A stretch of DNA of 64,000 nt from Pseudomonas sp. KUIN-1 (GCF_009176725.1 NZ_AP020337.1:3100001-3164000); one strand, 5' to 3'; shown: positions 34,989-47,081, numbered from the stretch's first letter. Notes: generated from the sequence alone by a model not told the origin. Numbers and translations are program-made.

Positions 34989-36353
34989 ATGAAAACAATA
35001 CGGATTGGTTCAGGGGCTGGTTATTCCGGCGACCGCATCGAGCCGGCGATCGAGCTGGCCGAGCATGGAGAACTGGATTACCTGGTATTTGAATGCCTCG
35101 CGGAACGTACCATTGCGCTGGCACAGCAGTCGCGTCTGGTGGACCCATCAGCAGGCTACGATCCATTGCTGAGCGAACGTATGCGCCGAGTCTTGCCTTT
35201 TGTGGGCAAAGGTACTGATAGCGCGCGCCGCCGCTTGCGAATCATCACCAACATGGGAGCCGCAAATCCGCTTGGCGCCGCAAGCGAAATACGCCGGATA
35301 GCGGCAGAGCTTGGCCTGAGCGGCTTGAAAGTCGCAGCGCTGACAGGCGATGACGTGCTCGCAGCCCTGCTGCAACAGCCCGATCAAACCCTCGACAATG
35401 GCCGGTCACTGCGATCCCTCGGTGACAGACTCATTTCGGCCAATGCCTACCTGGGTGTGGAAGGCATCATCCAGGCCTTGCGCGCCGATGCTGACGTGAT
35501 CGTTACCGGAAGGGTCGCTGATCCTTCACTGTTTCTCGCAGCGCAAATGTTCGAGTTCGGCTGGGCCGAGGACGACTGGGCTTTGCTGGGCCGCGGAACC
35601 CTGGTCGGGCATTTGCTCGAATGCGCCGGCCAGGTCAGCGGCGGCTATTTCGCGGATCCCGGTTTTAAAGACGTCCCGGACCTCGACCGCCTGGGCTTCC
35701 CGCTGGCCGAGATAGATGCGGCAGGCAACGCCGTCATCAGCAAAGTGGCGGGTTCCGGTGGCCGCATTGATACTGCCACCTGCACCGAGCAAATGTTGTA
35801 CGAAGTGCATGACCCTGCCGCCTACCTGACGCCCGACGTCAGCGCGGATTTCACCCATGCTGCCTTCGAATCCATCGCAAGAAACCAAGTGCGCGTTCAG
35901 GGGGCCGACGGACACGCACGCCCCGAGACGCTGAAGGTGTCAGTGGGTTTTCTCGATGGCTGGATCGGCGAAGGACAAATGTCCTACGGCGGCCCCGGCG
36001 CACTGGCTCGCGGACAGTTGGCGAAGGACATCGTGCTCAAACGTCTGGCCCTGACAGGCGTGGCATGTGAGGACATTCGAGCCGAACTGATCGGCGTTAA
36101 CGCCTTGCATGGAAGTCACCTGGGAGCGCGCGCCGAGGGCGAGCCCTGGGAGGTACGCCTTCGGGTGGCCGCGCGTTGCGTGGACAAAAACGATGCGGTA
36201 CGCGTCGGAAATGAAGTGGAAACCCTCTATACCAACGGCCCGTATGGAGGCGGCGGCGCGAGCAAGTCAGTCCGCCAGGTAGTAGCCGTGGCGTCACTGT
36301 TCCTGCCAAGGGACGCAGTCAAACTGCAGATGCATATAGAGGACATGACATGA
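34989..36353 (+). CDS. AtuA-like (DUF1446) acyl-CoA pathway protein
   Basis: This 454-residue protein has the DUF1446 signature: an N-terminal IRIGSGAGYSGDRIEPAIELAEHG and a central ADVIVTGRVADPSLFLA. The family is named after AtuA of acyclic terpene utilisation in Pseudomonas, but its members occur in many catabolic clusters and their reaction is not well established. In longer homologues this domain is fused to a C-terminal domain of about 110 residues. Here that domain is a separate gene starting four bases before this stop. The start is directly adjacent to the transporter stop. Confidence 0.85.
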   Translation: MKTIRIGSGAGYSGDRIEPAIELAEHGELDYLVFECLAERTIALAQQSRLVDPSAGYDPLLSERMRRVLPFVGKGTDSARRRLRIITNMGAANPLGAASEIRRIAAELGLSGLKVAALTGDDVLAALLQQPDQTLDNGRSLRSLGDRLISANAYLGVEGIIQALRADADVIVTGRVADPSLFLAAQMFEFGWAEDDWALLGRGTLVGHLLECAGQVSGGYFADPGFKDVPDLDRLGFPLAEIDAAGNAVISKVAGSGGRIDTATCTEQMLYEVHDPAAYLTPDVSADFTHAAFESIARNQVRVQGADGHARPETLKVSVGFLDGWIGEGQMSYGGPGALARGQLAKDIVLKRLALTGVACEDIRAELIGVNALHGSHLGARAEGEPWEVRLRVAARCVDKNDAVRVGNEVETLYTNGPYGGGGASKSVRQVVAVASLFLPRDAVKLQMHIEDMT

Positions 36354-36712
36354 ACACCACCCCACTGCGGGACATCGCTCACACACGTACCGGTGACAAG
36401 GGTGACGTGTCCAATATCTCCGTCGTTGCCTTTCACATCGACGATTATCCACGTCTTGCTGAGCTGCTGACGGTGGAGTTGGTCACTGAACACTTTGCTG
36501 AACTGCTGGACCCAACCGGACCACCCGTACGCCGCTACGAACTGCCGCGTGTGGGTGCGCTCAACTTCGTTCTACCCGGCATCCTGCGTGGCGGAGTCAC
36601 ACGATCGCTGGCTCTTGATGCCCATGGCAAGGCGCTGGGGGCTGCATTGCTCGATCTGGACCTGGAATGGCGAGCCGCGCCACCCGATGCAGCATTCCGG
36701 TCGACCACCTAG
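36350..36712 (+). CDS. AtuA C-terminal domain protein, stand-alone
   Basis: The 120-residue protein opens with LRDIAHTRTGDKGDVSNISVVAF, the typical start of the C-terminal domain attached to DUF1446 proteins. Its ATG overlaps the stop of the upstream gene in an ATGA arrangement, and the pair probably forms a two-subunit version of the fused protein. Function follows that of its partner and is not established. It is the last gene of the citMHS operon. Confidence 0.82.
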   Translation: MNTTPLRDIAHTRTGDKGDVSNISVVAFHIDDYPRLAELLTVELVTEHFAELLDPTGPPVRRYELPRVGALNFVLPGILRGGVTRSLALDAHGKALGAALLDLDLEWRAAPPDAAFRSTT

Positions 36713-37000
36713 CGGCGCACTTTGGCGCACCCTGCCCGCATTGATGCAATAAATCCGTACCCGCTGAAAATTGGTTCACCCACCGGCGAACCAATCCCCT
36801 CACCCTGACGTGGACCAGGCCGGCGGACCTTTGAACATTGGCCCGCCAGGCTTGATCCGCAGCCTTCGCTGGCCATATTGCCGGGCAAAATTGACCGAAC
36901 CAATTTTCATTGGCATCGCTCTTGCACCAGCCCTGTTGCCTGGAAACCCTGCCTGCGGGCAGTTCAGGGCCTCTTTTTCCGGTCTGGCGCGAGTACCACG
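36713..37000. other. Intergenic region with repeated GAACCAAT motif
   Basis: The 288 bases between the citMHS operon and the FadR-type regulator hold ATTGGTTC/GAACCAAT inverted copies at 36770-36795 and another GAACCAAT at 36897-36904, here facing ATTGG four bases later. An extension of the regulator frame back to 36878 has no start context and is not called. Confidence 0.6.
36770..36795. promoter_or_regulatory. Candidate operator: ATTGGTTC-N10-GAACCAAT
   Basis: Two perfect eight-base half-sites with ten bases between them lie 206 bp before the FadR-type regulator. The half-site recurs at 36897-36904. Repeated half-sites in front of a GntR-family regulator that heads an operon suggest autoregulation. 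The binding protein is inferred, not shown. Confidence 0.45.
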
Positions 37001-37738
37001 ATGCAAAGGTTCGACCCTGACATTCCCATCGACAACTCTTCGAAACTGGCGCTGGATGCGTTGCGCCAGATCGTTGCCCAGCATGCAGCCTTCCCCCAGC
37101 GGGCATTGCCTACCGAGCGGGATCTGGCGGCCGATTTCGGGGTCAGCCGACGGGCAGTTCGTCGCGCCCTGTCGGTGCTGGAAGCCGAAGGCCAGGTCTG
37201 GCGCCGGCAAGGTAAAGGGACCTTTGTCGGACCTACACCCCCCAGCGCCGCCATGAGCTTCGCGCGGCTTTCCGGGCGGACCAATTTCACCGAGGTCATG
37301 GAAGCGCGCCTGCATCTGGAGCCGGCACTCGCCTCATTGGCCGCGGTACGGGCCAATGGTGAGCAGATGGCGATTCTGCGCCGCCTTGCAGAGCGCACTA
37401 CTCGCCAGCAGGTCGCCGAGCAGACCGATGCCGAAGGCATCGAGCTGTGGGACAGCGCCCTGCACCGCGCCATTGCCGAAGCGGCGGGTAATCGACTGAT
37501 GCTGGACATCTTCGAAATGCTCGATGCGATCCGTCTGGACCCCGCCTGGCGCGACTTGCGTCACCGGGCGCGCAATGCCGACCGCCTCGACACCTACAGC
37601 CACGATCACGACGACATCGTCAGCGCCATTGAAAGCCGCGATCCGATCAAGGCCGCCACTGCCATGCGCGGCCATCTACGTGCGCTGCAACAGGCCCTGA
37701 ACACCGTTATCAACCAAGACCTGGAGGCCAGCCTATGA
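37001..37738 (+). CDS. GntR-family regulator, FadR subfamily (FCD domain)
   Basis: Of 245 residues, the first 70 form a winged helix-turn-helix ([40 protein letters not shown]). The rest is an all-helical FCD effector domain with candidate metal-binding residues in [11 protein letters not shown] and a later HDHDD segment. It should repress or activate the transport operon that follows, and its stop overlaps the start of the first transport gene by four bases. The ATG at 37001 has GAG about ten bases upstream. Confidence 0.88.
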   Translation: MQRFDPDIPIDNSSKLALDALRQIVAQHAAFPQRALPTERDLAADFGVSRRAVRRALSVLEAEGQVWRRQGKGTFVGPTPPSAAMSFARLSGRTNFTEVMEARLHLEPALASLAAVRANGEQMAILRRLAERTTRQQVAEQTDAEGIELWDSALHRAIAEAAGNRLMLDIFEMLDAIRLDPAWRDLRHRARNADRLDTYSHDHDDIVSAIESRDPIKAATAMRGHLRALQQALNTVINQDLEASL

Positions 37739-38747
37739 GCGCCACTGCCCACCTCACAGAAAACGGCGACGGCACGGTGCTCAGCGCCAGCGACCTGACC
37801 GTCCGCTTTGCCGGTGCGCCCGCCAATGTTGTCGACGGCGTGTCGTTTTCCGTCAAGCGTGGCAAGACCCTGGCTATCGTCGGCGAGTCCGGCTGCGGCA
37901 AGAGCGTGACCTCCATGGGCCTGATGGGCCTGTTGCCGACCACGGCCAAGGTAGGCGCCAGCGATTCGCTGCTGATAGATGAAGCCTTGCTGGGCATGTC
38001 CGAAGAGCGCTTGCTGGACGTGCGCGGTAACCGTATGGCGATGATCTTCCAGGAGCCGATGACCTCCCTCAATCCGGTCTTCACCATCGGCGAGCAGATC
38101 GCTGAAAGTGTGATGCGTCATCAAGGCCTCTCAGACAAGGCAGCCCGCCAGCGCGCGCTAGAGATGCTGGAAAAGGTCCGCGTGCCGGACGCTCGCCAGC
38201 GGCTGGACGCCTACCCGCATGAACTCTCGGGTGGCATGCGGCAACGGGCCATGATTGCCATGGCGCTGGCCAATGACCCGGCGCTGATCATTGCCGACGA
38301 ACCGACCACCGCGCTGGACGTGACCATTCAGGCGCAAATCCTTTCGCTGATCGCCAACCTGCAGACCGAGACCGGCACGGCGATGATTCTGATCACCCAC
38401 GATTTGGGCGTAGTCGCCGAAGTCGCCGATGAGGTCATGGTCATGTACGCCGGACGCGTCGTGGAAAGCGGCCCGGTGAAAACCCTGTTCGACGATCCGC
38501 AACATCCCTACACCATCGGCCTGATGGGCTCGATGCCCTCGATCGGCCCTCGTGAAGGCTGCCTGGCGACGATTAACGGCCGGGTGCCGACACCGGCAGA
38601 AATGCCCAGCGGTTGCCGCTTCGCCGGGCGCTGCCCGTTCGTGATCCAGCAATGCCGAGACGAACGCCCGCCGCTGCTTGAGTTGTCTCCCGGACACTTC
38701 GCCGCGTGCATCCGGGCGCCTTTGGAACAGCATGTGGGAGTCAGTGC

Positions 38748-38751
<4 letters not shown>
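37735..38751 (+). CDS. Peptide ABC transporter ATP-binding protein (DppD/OppD type)
   Basis: This 338-residue ATPase has a Walker A motif (GESGCGKS), a signature ([15 protein letters not shown]), Walker B ([12 protein letters not shown]) and the C-terminal extension of oligopeptide importers with conserved cysteines ([15 protein letters not shown]). It would power import together with the second ATPase of the operon. It overlaps the regulator by four bases and the next ATPase by four bases (GTGA). Confidence 0.93.
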
Positions 38752-39877
<1,126 letters not shown>

Positions 39878-39881
<4 letters not shown>

Positions 39882-41380
39882 AAATCGCACGCGTCGTGAC
39901 AGGAACATTGTTATTGCTGGCCGCCAACGCTGCCTTTGCCGAGTCGACGTTGCGCATCGGTATTCAGGACGATCCCGATGTGCTGGATCCGCACCGTTCG
40001 CGCACCTACTCCGGCCGCCTGGTCTACACCGCGCTGTGCGACAAACTGGTGGACGTCAACCCGGACCTGACCTACTCGCCGCAACTGGCCACCGCCTGGA
40101 ACTGGAGCGAAGACGGTAAAACCCTGACCATGACGTTGCGCGAAGGCGTGACGTACCACGATGGCGAACCTTTTGATGCCGCCTCGGTGAAGTTCAACCT
40201 TGATCGCGCCCGCACCCTCCCCGACTCCCTGCGCAAAAGCGAGCTGGCCTCGGTGGACAGCGTCGAGGTAATTGACGCAAAAACTGTCGCCATCAAGCTC
40301 AAGCAAGCCGATGCCACGCTGGTTTCGCAACTGTCGGACCGTGCCGGGATGATGCTCGCGCCGAAAGCCGCGCAAGGTGAGTTCGCCTCCAACCCGGTCT
40401 GCTCCGGCCCTTACAAATTCGTGCAGCGCGTGCAGCAGGATCGAATCGTACTGGAGCGTTTTGACAACTACTGGAATAAACAGGCTTATCACTTCGACAA
40501 AGTGGTGTTCCTGCCGATTCCGGACACCTCGGTGCGCCTGGCCAACCTGCGCTCCGGCGATCTGGACATCATCGAGCGCGTGGCGCCAACCGATGTGAAA
40601 ACCGTCAAGGGCGACAGCAAGCTGGCGATCTACAACACACCGGGCCTGGGCTACATGCAACTGATGTTCAACATCGGCAATGGTGAAAAAGCCAACTCGC
40701 CGATGGGCAAGGACAAGCGCGTACGCAAGGCGTTTGAGCTGTCCATCGACCGCGATGCCATTAATCAGGTGGTGTTCGAGGGTCTGTACGCACCAAGCGC
40801 TCAGCCGTTCCCGAAAAACAGCCCGTATTACGACAAGGAACTGCCGATCCCTGCTCGCGATATCGAGAAAAGCAAGGCGCTGCTGGCGCAGGCCGGCGTG
40901 AAACTGCCATTGGCGGTGGACCTGAAAGTGGCCAACAACCCCATCGCGCAACAGGTCGGGCAGATCATTCAGGCCATGGCTGAAGAAGCGGGCTTCAAGG
41001 TCAACCTGATTGCCACGGAATACGCGACGATGCTCAGCGAACAGGCGAGTGGCAACTTCCAGATCGGCATGAGCGCCTGGTCGGGTCGTCCTGATCCGGA
41101 TGGCGACATCCATCAGTTCGTGACCTGCAAAGGCGGCCAGAACGACGGCAAGTACTGCAACGCCAGGCTCGACGAACTGCTCAACAAGGCGCGCACCGTG
41201 AACGACGTTGCACAACGCCAGGCGCTGTACAACGACGCGCTGCGCTTGCTGGCCAATGAAGTACCCACCGCCTACCTGTATTTCGACCCGCGAATCATTG
41301 CCATGCGTAACAACGTGACCGGTTTTGTCCCTAACCCGGACGGTCTGATTCGTCTGAACAATGTCGCGTTCAAGCCATGA
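39878..41380 (+). CDS. Peptide ABC transporter substrate-binding protein (SBP family 5)
   Basis: The 500-residue protein begins with a signal peptide (residues 1-21, ending AFA-ES) and is a periplasmic binding protein of family 5. Typical segments are LRIGIQDDPDVLDPHRSRTYSGRLVY and LREGVTYHDGEPFDAASVKFNLDRA. It captures the substrate and delivers it to the permease. The gamma-glutamyltransferase at the operon end suggests glutathione or other gamma-glutamyl peptides as substrate. The start overlaps the previous stop (ATGA). Confidence 0.93.
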
Positions 41381-41408
41381 CTAACGGGCGCACCTGCGAG
41401 GTTCCGGT

Positions 41409-42353
41409 ATGCTGATGTTCATCCTGCGACGCCTGCTCAGCTCGATACCGACGCTGATTCTGGTTTCGCTGTTCGTCTTCACCCTGCAGAAGCTGCTGCC
41501 GGGTGACCCGGTGCTGGCCATGGCCGGGGAAGAGCGCGATCCGGCAGTCATGGAATACCTGCGCGACAAATACCGGCTCGATGACCCGATCCCCTTGCAG
41601 TACCTGAACTGGGTCGGCAACGTGCTGACCGGCGACCTCGGCACATCGCTGCGCACCGAACAAGCGGTAACCACGCTGCTGGCGTCGAAACTGCCGGTGA
41701 CTATCGAACTGGCGGTGCTGGCCCTGCTGATTGCGCTGTTGATCGGCATTCCCACCGGGATCATTTCGGCGGTGCGCAAAGGCACCGCCGTGGATTACGG
41801 GGCCAACGTGGTGGCGCTGTCGGGGATTTCCATTCCGCACTTCTGGCTGGGCATTCTGCTGATCATGGTGTTTGCGGTGAAACTGCAGTGGCTGCCCGCC
41901 TCCGGCTTTGTGCCGATGGGTGAGGACTTCGGGCAAAACCTGAAGACCCTGATCCTGCCAGCGTTCGTCTTGGGTGCCGGGCTTTCGGGGATTCTCATGC
42001 GCCACACCCGCAGCGCCATGCTGGAAGTACTGCGCACTGACTACGTCCGCACCGCCCGGGCCAAGGGGTTATTCCCCCGTACAGTCATTCTCAAGCATGC
42101 GTTGCGCAACGCGCTGATGCCTATCGTCACACTCACGACGCTGCTGTTCGGCGAGTTGCTCGGCGGTGCGGTGCTGACCGAACAGGTATTCAGCATCCCG
42201 GGGTTCGGCAAAATGATCGTCGACGCCGTGTTCAACCGCGACTACGCCGTGGTGCAAGGCGTGGTGTTGTGTGTCGCGATTGGCTTCCTGATGTTGAACC
42301 TGCTGGCCGACGTGCTTTATCGCCTGATCAACCCACGTCTGAGGACTGCCTGA
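41409..42353 (+). CDS. Peptide ABC transporter permease (DppB type)
   Basis: The 314-residue permease has six membrane helices and the DppB/OppB N-terminus (MFILRRLLSSIPTLILVSLFVF, then LLPGDPV). The EAA loop (LRTDYVRTARAKGLFPRTVILKHALRNA) is intact. It forms the inner-membrane pore with DppC-like permease. It starts 28 bases after the binding-protein stop, with GAGG upstream, and its stop overlaps the next ATG. Confidence 0.93.
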   Translation: MLMFILRRLLSSIPTLILVSLFVFTLQKLLPGDPVLAMAGEERDPAVMEYLRDKYRLDDPIPLQYLNWVGNVLTGDLGTSLRTEQAVTTLLASKLPVTIELAVLALLIALLIGIPTGIISAVRKGTAVDYGANVVALSGISIPHFWLGILLIMVFAVKLQWLPASGFVPMGEDFGQNLKTLILPAFVLGAGLSGILMRHTRSAMLEVLRTDYVRTARAKGLFPRTVILKHALRNALMPIVTLTTLLFGELLGGAVLTEQVFSIPGFGKMIVDAVFNRDYAVVQGVVLCVAIGFLMLNLLADVLYRLINPRLRTA

Positions 42354-43225
42354 TGACCGCTATTGCCAGCCTCCCGCACAGCGCGATCCTGCCCCGCAGT
42401 CGCTCGCCTTTTCTGAAGAAATTCCTTGCCAACAAAGGCGCGGTACTTGGCGCGGCGGTGTTGCTGCTGTTTGTCCTGGCGGCGGTTCTGGCGCCCTGGA
42501 TTGCGCCGCATGATCCGCTCAAAGCCAACTTCCTCGCCGTACGCAAGGCCCCCTCATTGATCTACTGGATGGGCACCGACGAACTGGGACGCGATCTGTT
42601 CTCACGCTTGCTGTATGGCGCCCGCAGTTCACTGCTGGCCGGTGGTGTTTCGGTGGCCATCGCCATGTTCATCGGCGTGCCTCTGGGTCTGTTGGCCGGG
42701 TACTTTGGCGGCAAGCTGGACATGATCATTTCGCAGGTCATGGAAGCGCTGCTGTCCTGCCCGTTTCTGGTGCTGGCCATCGCTTTGGGCGCCTTTCTCG
42801 GCCCCAGCCTGACCAACGCGATGATCGCCATCGGCCTGTCCGCGATGCCGATCTTTGCCCGGCTGACCCGCGGCCAGGTGCTGTCGATCAAGCACGAGGA
42901 TTACCTCGAAGGTGCCCGCGCCATTGGTCTGCCGGATCGCTGGATCATCCTGCGTTATGTGCTGCCCAACGTGATGTCGCCATTGGTCGTGCAGGCAACG
43001 CTGACCATCGCCTCGGCGATTCTGGCTGAAGCCAGCCTGTCGTTCCTCGGCCTGGGCCAGCAACCGCCGTCGCCGTCCTGGGGCTCGATGCTCAATACTG
43101 CGAAGAATTTCATGGAGCAGGCTCCGTGGATGTCGATTGCGCCTGGCGTGGCGATCTACATCACGGTCCTGTGTTTCAACCTGCTGGGTGACGGCCTGCG
43201 CGATGCGCTGGACCCCAAGGGCTAA
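42353..43225 (+). CDS. Peptide ABC transporter permease (DppC type)
   Basis: This permease of 290 residues has the DppC N-terminal segment (LKKFLANKGAVLGAAVLLLFVLAAVLAPWIAPHDP) and the EAA loop KHEDYLEGARAIGLPDRWIILRYVLPN, ending LNLLGDGLRDALDPKG-like, as typical of OppC/DppC. The ATG at 42353 shares a base with the stop of the previous gene (TGATG). It completes a five-gene importer. Confidence 0.93.
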   Translation: MTAIASLPHSAILPRSRSPFLKKFLANKGAVLGAAVLLLFVLAAVLAPWIAPHDPLKANFLAVRKAPSLIYWMGTDELGRDLFSRLLYGARSSLLAGGVSVAIAMFIGVPLGLLAGYFGGKLDMIISQVMEALLSCPFLVLAIALGAFLGPSLTNAMIAIGLSAMPIFARLTRGQVLSIKHEDYLEGARAIGLPDRWIILRYVLPNVMSPLVVQATLTIASAILAEASLSFLGLGQQPPSPSWGSMLNTAKNFMEQAPWMSIAPGVAIYITVLCFNLLGDGLRDALDPKG

Positions 43226-43256
43226 ACCTTTCGTCTTCTGCCAAAGAGAAACGCTT

Positions 43257-44852
43257 ATGTTCGATGATCTGGATTACAACCAACCGTACGCGTCGGCCCG
43301 CTCGCCGGTGATGGGTAACAACATGGTCGCCTGCTCTCAGCCATTGGCCGCTCAGGCCGGGCTGGACATGCTGCGCCGTGGCGGTAACGCGGTCGACGCC
43401 GCCATCGCCGCGGCCATGGTGCTGACAGTGGTCGAGCCCACCGGCTGCGGAATCGGCAGCGATGCCTTCGCCATCGTCTGGGACGGCAGCAAGCTGCAAG
43501 GCTTGAACGCGTCCGGCCGCGCGCCACAAGCCTGGACACCGGAATACTTCGAAGGCCAGAGCCAGATGCCGCAACGCGGCTGGCCTGCGGTCAGCGTGCC
43601 AGGTGCGGTATCGGCCTGGGTGGAACTGTCAGCGCGCTACGGCAAACTGCCCTTCGCGACCCTGGCCGAACCGGCGATTGGCTACGCCCGCGACGGCTAT
43701 CAGGTCACGCCGATCATCGCCGAGTTGTGGAAACGCGGCGCGCATCTGCTCAAAGACCAACCGGGCTTTGCCGAGTGCTTCATGCCGGGTGGCAAGGCCC
43801 CTATGGCCGGAGAAAAAATCCGGCTCAAGGATCACGCCCGCACGCTGGAACTGATCGCGCAGACCAAAGGCGAAGCGTTCTATCGCGGCGAACTGGCGCA
43901 AACCATCATCGCCCATGCCAACGCCAATGGCAGCGTGATGAGCCTCGACGACCTGGCGACGCACACCGTGGACTGGATCGACACCCTGTCGGTGCCCTAC
44001 GCAGGCGCTGTGGTGCACGAACTCCCGCCAAATGGCCAGGGCATTGCCACCTTGGCCGGCCTGACCATGCTCGAAGCACTCGGCGTCGGTGAACACCCGG
44101 TGGACAGCCTTGAGACGGTTCACCCGGTGCTGGAAGCAATGAAACTGGCCTTGGCCGACCTCGACGAACATGTCGCCGACAGCGAGCACATGCGCGTGCC
44201 CTCAGCCGATTTGCTGGGCAAGGCGTACCTGACAGAGCGCGCTGGCCTGATCACCGATCAGGCCGCCAATCCCGGGCACGGCTCGCCAAAACCGGGCGGC
44301 ACGGTGTACCTCTCGGCAGCGGACGAAAGCGGCATGATGATCTCGTTCATCCAGTCCAACTACATGGGCTTCGGTTCGGGTGTGGTTGTACCCGGTACGG
44401 GCATCAGCATGCAGAACCGTGGCGCGGGCTTCTCGCTGGATCCGCAACACGTCAATTACGTCGCGCCGCGCAAACGCCCGTTCCACACCATCATCCCCGG
44501 TTTTGTCATGAATGCCGACGGCACGCCGCTGATGTCCTTCGGTTTGATGGGCGGCCCGATGCAGGCGCAGGGTCATTTGCAGATGATGATGCGCATCCTG
44601 CGCTACAAACAGAACCCGCAAGCCGCTGCCGACGCACCGCGCTGGAGAATCGAAGCCGGTCTGAAAGTCGCCGTGGAGCGTGCGTTTGACCCCGAAGTGG
44701 TGAAAGCACTGCGTGCAAAGGGCCACGATATCGATGTCGAAGAGCCGAGCGGCGTGTTTGCCTTCGGCGGTGCGCAGATTATTCAGCGCACCGCGCATGG
44801 CTACGTGGGCGGGACCGATCCGAGGAAGGACGGAACGGTCGCAGCTTATTAA
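43257..44852 (+). CDS. Gamma-glutamyltransferase family protein, cytoplasmic
   Basis: The 531-residue protein is a gamma-glutamyltransferase-like N-terminal nucleophile hydrolase. It has SQPLAAQAGLDMLRRGGNAVDAAIA at the start and the processing/catalytic Thr in PGGTVYLSAAD (Thr349), the residue that would become the new N-terminus after self-cleavage. There is no signal peptide, unlike classical periplasmic enzymes, so it acts in the cytoplasm on imported gamma-glutamyl compounds. The ATG at 43257 has AAAGAGAA upstream. It ends the peptide transporter operon. Whether it uses glutathione is inferred from context. Confidence 0.88.
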   Translation: MFDDLDYNQPYASARSPVMGNNMVACSQPLAAQAGLDMLRRGGNAVDAAIAAAMVLTVVEPTGCGIGSDAFAIVWDGSKLQGLNASGRAPQAWTPEYFEGQSQMPQRGWPAVSVPGAVSAWVELSARYGKLPFATLAEPAIGYARDGYQVTPIIAELWKRGAHLLKDQPGFAECFMPGGKAPMAGEKIRLKDHARTLELIAQTKGEAFYRGELAQTIIAHANANGSVMSLDDLATHTVDWIDTLSVPYAGAVVHELPPNGQGIATLAGLTMLEALGVGEHPVDSLETVHPVLEAMKLALADLDEHVADSEHMRVPSADLLGKAYLTERAGLITDQAANPGHGSPKPGGTVYLSAADESGMMISFIQSNYMGFGSGVVVPGTGISMQNRGAGFSLDPQHVNYVAPRKRPFHTIIPGFVMNADGTPLMSFGLMGGPMQAQGHLQMMMRILRYKQNPQAAADAPRWRIEAGLKVAVERAFDPEVVKALRAKGHDIDVEEPSGVFAFGGAQIIQRTAHGYVGGTDPRKDGTVAAY

Positions 44853-44909
44853 GCGAGGCCTCTAGCGCTTGGCAGGCGGTGAACGATCGTGCGCAGTGAG
44901 CGAATCCGT

Positions 44910-47081
44910 TCAAAGTAGCGATGGTTTTTTTACTTTAAAGCGACTTAACTCACGCTGCATGAGAGACGCCCTGACCGAGAGGTCTTTTGCGGAAGCTGCA
45001 CAGTCTCGGGAGTTGGACTGATTTTGTTGCGTCACCTCATCAATCTGTTCAAGCCCGAGGCTGGCCTGTTGCAGGCCAGACGCCTGCTCACTGGATGCCT
45101 GATAGATCAGAGAAACCAGGCTTGAGACTGCACTGGTTCCACTCACGATATTTTTCAGTGATTCGGCCGTTCTGCCGGCAATGATCATCCCGCGCTGCGT
45201 TTTGGTAGAAGAGTCGGCAATCAGTGTTGCGGTCTGCTTGGCTGCCTCCGCGCTGCGTGCCGCCAGAGAGCGTACCTCGTCAGCCACCACTGCAAAACCA
45301 CGCCCAAGCTCCCCTGCTCTCGCCGCTTCGATCGCCGCGTTCAGCGCCAGGAGGTTGGTCTGTGCTGCAATATTGTCGATGGTGGTGATTATCGCGGTGA
45401 TGTCCTTGCCTGAGTTATCAATTTCCGTCATCGCGGAAATAAGCTCAGTCATCAGCTTGTCACTTTCTCCAGCGTCGGCTCGTGAAGCCTGCGATTGCTC
45501 ATCGGCTTTTTTGGCGTTGACCGCATTGTCCGACGTTTGAGCGGCCATTTGCGTCATGACCGCGCTGATCTCGGTGATCGAGGATGCAGAGTTTGCTGCG
45601 CCGTCCGACAGCGACTGGCTGAGATCCGTAACCTGCTCGGAACTGCCGGTAATCTGAGTGGCGCTGACCTGCACCTCGGATATCAGGTTGTTCAGATTGC
45701 TGACCATTTTCTCCAGTGATTTTCCGAGCGTATCGTTGGGTGACGACAGCCTGACATCCAGGTCCAGATCGCCCTCGGAAATTCGCTCGGCGACCCTGAC
45801 CTGGCGCTGCAAGCTGTCAGACATATCGTTTAGCGCAAATGATAATTGCCCGACTTCGTCCTCGGATCGCTGAACCAGACGCCTGGAAAAGTCGCCAAGG
45901 CTGATATTCGCGGCCAGTGCGGCAGCCTCCCTTATCGGACCTACGATTTTAGCCGCAGCAAACCACAACGCTGTCAGAGCCAACAGCAAGATGGTCAAGC
46001 CCACCGAGACTTGCCAGATACTATTATTCACACTGCGCGCTTGTAATTCGTGCTCCAGCGTAATGGCCTGGCTCATCACCACCGCTTTGGGCAGGCGGAT
46101 GAAAACGGCCCATGGCTTGCCCGTGCGTCCAAGCTGAATGGGCATAAGTACTTCGAACGTCTGGGTTTTCTGATTGAGTAAGCTTTCGCTACGGCCACCT
46201 TGAATGTCACTCAAGACCTTTTCCCATGAATCAGCAAACAAGGTCTTCATCGGCTGGCCGATAAGCTCTGCACGTTGACTGTCAGCGACCACAAGCCCTT
46301 GGTTACTCAGGATGGTCACTGAACCTTTGCCTCCGTAAAGTTCGGTCGACATTTGCTCACTCAGCTTTTGAATGAAGGCAATGTCGAAGTCGGCGCCGAC
46401 GACGCCGTAAAACGTTCCGTTGGCTACTATGGGTACCGACAACGTCGCAAGCCAGACTTTGTTCCCTTGTACAACATAAGGAATCGGGTCCAGTACGCTT
46501 TCTTTCAGCGTCGATTTCGGGCCTTGGTACCACCCGCCTTTGGGAACGCCGTTAGGATGGCTGTCTTGTGAGTCGTACTCAACCAAAGGCTGCACCGCAA
46601 CACGACCATCCGGGCTACGTGTCCAGTAAGGCGTGAAACGCCCTGTCAAAGGATTACTACCGTCCTGAGCGTCTCTGGATGTCAGATCCTTTCCATCCAG
46701 CGCGTCCTGCTCCCAGCATGAATAAGTGCCGTTGAATTCTGGATTGTCTTTCAAAACGCTTAGCAGGACGCTATTAATCTGCTCACGCCCCAACATTAAC
46801 GGGCTCTGCGAAGCTTTGCTTGCAGCAAACGTGCTGGCCATGGTGCGAGCGGCTTCAAGTGCATTTTGCAGCTTGGCCTGAATGGCGTTTGCCCGCGATT
46901 CAGCCAGGTTCTGAATTTCGCGAACAGTGGAGTGTTCGATAAGAACTGCCACCTCGTCAGAAACATACTGTTCATTGGTTTGAGACGTGAATAACCCATA
47001 GGCAACCAAGCTGGCAGATGAAACAAACAGGCACAAGCCTGCCGTTATACAAATGCGTGCCTGCAGTGATTTTAGCTTCAT
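44910..47081 (-). CDS. Methyl-accepting chemotaxis protein with dCache sensor
   Basis: This 723-residue receptor has a first membrane helix (about 10-32), a large periplasmic double Cache domain (about 40-335, with [11 protein letters not shown] and [21 protein letters not shown] typical of the ligand-binding module), and a second helix near 350-370. HAMP and the signalling domain follow, with the conserved tip [20 protein letters not shown]. No CheR pentapeptide is seen. Many dCache receptors bind amino acids or amines. The neighbouring arginine operon makes that attractive, but the ligand is not readable. It is transcribed away from arcD. Confidence 0.92.
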   Translation of the reverse strand: MKLKSLQARICITAGLCLFVSSASLVAYGLFTSQTNEQYVSDEVAVLIEHSTVREIQNLAESRANAIQAKLQNALEAARTMASTFAASKASQSPLMLGREQINSVLLSVLKDNPEFNGTYSCWEQDALDGKDLTSRDAQDGSNPLTGRFTPYWTRSPDGRVAVQPLVEYDSQDSHPNGVPKGGWYQGPKSTLKESVLDPIPYVVQGNKVWLATLSVPIVANGTFYGVVGADFDIAFIQKLSEQMSTELYGGKGSVTILSNQGLVVADSQRAELIGQPMKTLFADSWEKVLSDIQGGRSESLLNQKTQTFEVLMPIQLGRTGKPWAVFIRLPKAVVMSQAITLEHELQARSVNNSIWQVSVGLTILLLALTALWFAAAKIVGPIREAAALAANISLGDFSRRLVQRSEDEVGQLSFALNDMSDSLQRQVRVAERISEGDLDLDVRLSSPNDTLGKSLEKMVSNLNNLISEVQVSATQITGSSEQVTDLSQSLSDGAANSASSITEISAVMTQMAAQTSDNAVNAKKADEQSQASRADAGESDKLMTELISAMTEIDNSGKDITAIITTIDNIAAQTNLLALNAAIEAARAGELGRGFAVVADEVRSLAARSAEAAKQTATLIADSSTKTQRGMIIAGRTAESLKNIVSGTSAVSSLVSLIYQASSEQASGLQQASLGLEQIDEVTQQNQSNSRDCAASAKDLSVRASLMQRELSRFKVKKPSLL

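Noticed and set aside
39911..41215. 434-codon open frame antisense to the peptide-binding protein gene
   Set aside because: Composition is His/Arg/Gln-rich in the way of antisense shadows, and the sense gene is clear.
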